NCBI GenBank assembly: GCA_023897205.1
Contig: JAHWDD010000009.1
Coordinates: 62,001-126,000, forward strand
Origin: Exophiala sp. HKRS030
Lineage: Eukaryota; Ascomycota; Eurotiomycetes; Chaetothyriales; Herpotrichiellaceae
Reading direction: 5' to 3'
DNA: 64,000 nt
The notes beneath the pieces were generated by a model. It searched no databases. It saw only the letters and a program-made list of their open reading frames with translations, and was not told where the DNA came from. Every line of letters begins with the position of its first letter. Position 1 is the stretch's first letter. Position numbers and translations under genes: made by a program. Of the stretch, positions 62,220 to 64,000 are shown in pieces.

Positions 62220-63239
62220 ATGTCACTGAAGTACGATCCAGAGATCGCCGCGGCGCTGGAGCCATTGCTGGCGATCATGGCAACACAAGCCAGACCGGCT
62301 CTACACGACGTGCAAGCCCGACGGGCGGGAATGGAGTTCTTCGTTGGCCAACTCATGGCCCATGTGCCTGAAACGCCCAATATCGAAATCACTGTCCATG
62401 AAGTGCCAACCGCTGATGGACACAAGGTCCCTGTCCATGCGTATCGAAAAAAGGTCGATCGATTATCATCATCGTCTTCCGGTTCCTCTCCAAATGACAA
62501 CACCGATATCAAAACACCACCAACTTCGGCAGTACTCCATGTGCACGGCGGCGGGATGATTGCTGGAGCGGTAGGAATGTTCACCAAGTTGCGCACCGCA
62601 CAGGTCGACGAGTTGTCGATCCCGTTCTTCAGCGTCGACTATCGACTCGCGCCCGAGGCCAATGGCACAACGCTGGTCGACGATACATATGCAGCTCTGC
62701 AGTGGTTGAGTAAGAACGCCGGACAATTCAATGTCGATCCTGCTCGCATCATCATCTTTGGCGACAGCGCTGGTGGTGGCATTGCTGCTGGTGTGGCTCT
62801 CAAGGCTCGTGACGAAGGCTTGTCGCCACCACTGGCGAAGCAGATCCTCATTTATCCAATGCTGGACGATCGAAACTTTAAAGTCGACGAGGCATTAGAA
62901 CCCTTGGCCTTCTGGAAGAATGAGGACAACATCACAGGGTGGACGGCATTGCTGGGGAAGGACAAAGCAGGTATACCTGAAGCCGATGTTTCGTATTACT
63001 CGTCTCCTGCGCGTGCACCTAGTCTGCAAGGTCTGCCGCCCACGTACATTGATGTAGGCACGTTGGATTATTTTCGTGATGAGGATCTTGCGTACGCAGC
63101 GCGTCTGGTGAAGGCCAATGTCGAAACAGAGTTCCATCTCTACCCAGGCGCTCCGCATGCGTGGGAAGGGTTGGCGCCAAAGGCTAGCGTGACGGTCCTA
63201 GCGTTGCAGAACCGAAATAAAGCGCTGCTGAGTGTATGA
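62220..63239 (+). CDS. Alpha/beta hydrolase, hormone-sensitive-lipase-type esterase
   Basis: Single-exon, 339 residues, no signal peptide. The oxyanion hole motif HGGG is at 109-112, nucleophile elbow GDSAGGG at 181-187 (Ser183), the acid is probably in YIDVGTLDYFRDED and the catalytic His is in PGAPHAWEG. This order is that of the HSL (type IV) carboxylesterases. A cap region lies at the N-terminus (residues 1-60). Likely substrates are short-chain esters or lactones; the true substrate is unknown. The gene is convergent with the GH125 gene, about 100 bases between stops. Confidence 0.92.
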   Translation: MSLKYDPEIAAALEPLLAIMATQARPALHDVQARRAGMEFFVGQLMAHVPETPNIEITVHEVPTADGHKVPVHAYRKKVDRLSSSSSGSSPNDNTDIKTPPTSAVLHVHGGGMIAGAVGMFTKLRTAQVDELSIPFFSVDYRLAPEANGTTLVDDTYAALQWLSKNAGQFNVDPARIIIFGDSAGGGIAAGVALKARDEGLSPPLAKQILIYPMLDDRNFKVDEALEPLAFWKNEDNITGWTALLGKDKAGIPEADVSYYSSPARAPSLQGLPPTYIDVGTLDYFRDEDLAYAARLVKANVETEFHLYPGAPHAWEGLAPKASVTVLALQNRNKALLSV

Positions 63240-63342
63240 GATACAGATGAACGTAGTACTATTGTGCTGTACTGAGTAGAGGCAGACTTTTGTTGAGAGA
63301 TCACTTGGCTCCGAATGGCTGCTCCATATCAAATGTAGTTGA

Positions 63343-64000
63343 TCAATCCGTCCATCCTTGGCCAAGTACGTACCTCTTCCCAGGGGCCTCTTCTGAATTC
63401 AATATCAGTTCTGGTTTCTTTTCGATCAAGGTCAAAACAGTCTGTGCTAGTACGCTGTTGGCCCATGCGAACCAACTACGTGTCATTCCATCACCGCCAG
63501 CCTTGATACCACGGTGGACATCCACACTCTCATTGATGAGACCAAGGATACTGATATTCTTGACACGATCTAGACACTCCGAGATCTCCTCATCGTTGTC
63601 ACTGGTAGCCGCCTGAATCAAGACACTCATTGGCCAAGCGTTACGAAGGCCGATATGTGGGCCGCCTATTCCGGAGAACTTTTTGCCCGAAAGATAATAT
63701 GGATTGGCTCGGCTGAGAATCATCCTGCGTGTGTTCTTGTAGATTTCGTCCGATGCGTCCACGAAGCCGAGCATAGGAAGGGATAACAACGATGGCACAT
63801 TTGCATCGTCCATGAGTAGGTGAGAGCCATATCCATCGACCTCGTAAGCAAAGACCTTGCCGTATTTCGGATGATTGATCACGGCGTGTTCATAGATACC
63901 CGCCTTGATTGTTTCAGAGCGCTTTTTGAGATCGGCGGCTACTTGGGCAATGAGAGGTCCGTCTTCCGCATGAGTTCTCGAATCTTTGGACGCCGTTTCG
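63343..64000 (-). CDS. GH125 exo-alpha-1,6-mannosidase, C-terminal part
   Basis: Only the C-terminal 219 residues lie in the window; the frame is open at the right edge (TASKDSRTHAEDGPLIAQVA at the start). Motifs fit glycoside hydrolase family 125 (former DUF1237): AYEVDGYGSHLLMDDANVPS with the catalytic-region Asp residues, GIGGPHIGLRNAWPMSVL, and DGMTRSWFAWANSVLAQTVL near the end. The enzyme removes alpha-1,6-linked mannose from glycans by inversion. It may be secreted, but the N-terminus is outside the window. Confidence 0.9.
   Translation of the reverse strand, partial: ETASKDSRTHAEDGPLIAQVAADLKKRSETIKAGIYEHAVINHPKYGKVFAYEVDGYGSHLLMDDANVPSLLSLPMLGFVDASDEIYKNTRRMILSRANPYYLSGKKFSGIGGPHIGLRNAWPMSVLIQAATSDNDEEISECLDRVKNISILGLINESVDVHRGIKAGGDGMTRSWFAWANSVLAQTVLTLIEKKPELILNSEEAPGKRYVLGQGWTD

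Noticed and set aside
1..64000. CRISPR arrays, rRNA operons, transposase or reverse transcriptase genes, telomeric repeats
   Set aside because: None of these patterns was found on reading both strands.

Overview
The window is nuclear DNA of a filamentous ascomycete (Pezizomycotina). It has compact, intron-poor genes with 44-111 nt introns (GTRNGT donors, CTAAC/CTGAC branch sites), monocistronic genes on both strands, and families typical of moulds: Pth11-like rhodopsin-fold protein, short unspecific peroxygenase, MpaB-type oxygenase, bZIP factors, fungal magnesium-chelatase-like protein. A Eurotiomycete (for example Chaetothyriales) is my guess, but the order cannot be settled from the sequence alone. 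About 25 protein genes can be supported. Many had to be pieced together from spliced exons, and several true starts lie in micro-exons.

Layout. 0.9-7.7 kb: ACS-family MFS transporter, epoxide-hydrolase-like enzyme, a two-TM serine-rich protein, and the glutamine amidotransferase DUG3. 8.4-16.4 kb is a run of mitochondrial genes: MGM1, MRP17 (bS6m), GCV3 (H-protein), a presequence-bearing protein with a 31-residue tandem repeat, and an OsmC/Ohr peroxidase with a presequence. 17.2-23.3 kb: a motor-only kinesin, a secreted peroxygenase and a seven-TM rhodopsin-fold protein. 23.3-27.3 kb is gene-poor and holds a decayed TPR fragment and a strange interrupted tRNA-Asn-like gene. 27.3-32.5 kb: MpaB-type oxygenase, bZIP-DUF3425 factor and a Nudix/IF2B fusion. 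32.5-36.8 kb is empty apart from a cluster of the 9-mer TACGGAGTA. 36.8-45.7 kb: hexose transporter, a bZIP-like regulator, an SDR and a hypothetical protein. 46-60.6 kb is housekeeping: mitochondrial processing peptidase alpha subunit, an FHA-RING ubiquitin ligase, the chelatase-like protein, VPS16, ALB1 and a YML020W-type hydrolase. 62.2-64 kb: an HSL-type esterase and a GH125 mannosidase cut by the window edge.

Two observations run across the window. First, six single-base indels in short C/G runs break five otherwise intact genes (repeat protein, Ohr, Nudix-IF2B, chelatase-like, VPS16 twice). This looks like homopolymer error in the assembly rather than pseudogenisation, and automatic annotation of this region will be wrong at those genes. 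Second, the most unusual locus is at 26.49-26.65 kb. It is a tRNA-Asn-like gene whose D-loop is split by a 54-nt insert with perfect spliceosomal signals, whose anticodon arm is a 14-nt triplication, and whose 5' half sits in the loop of an inverted repeat.
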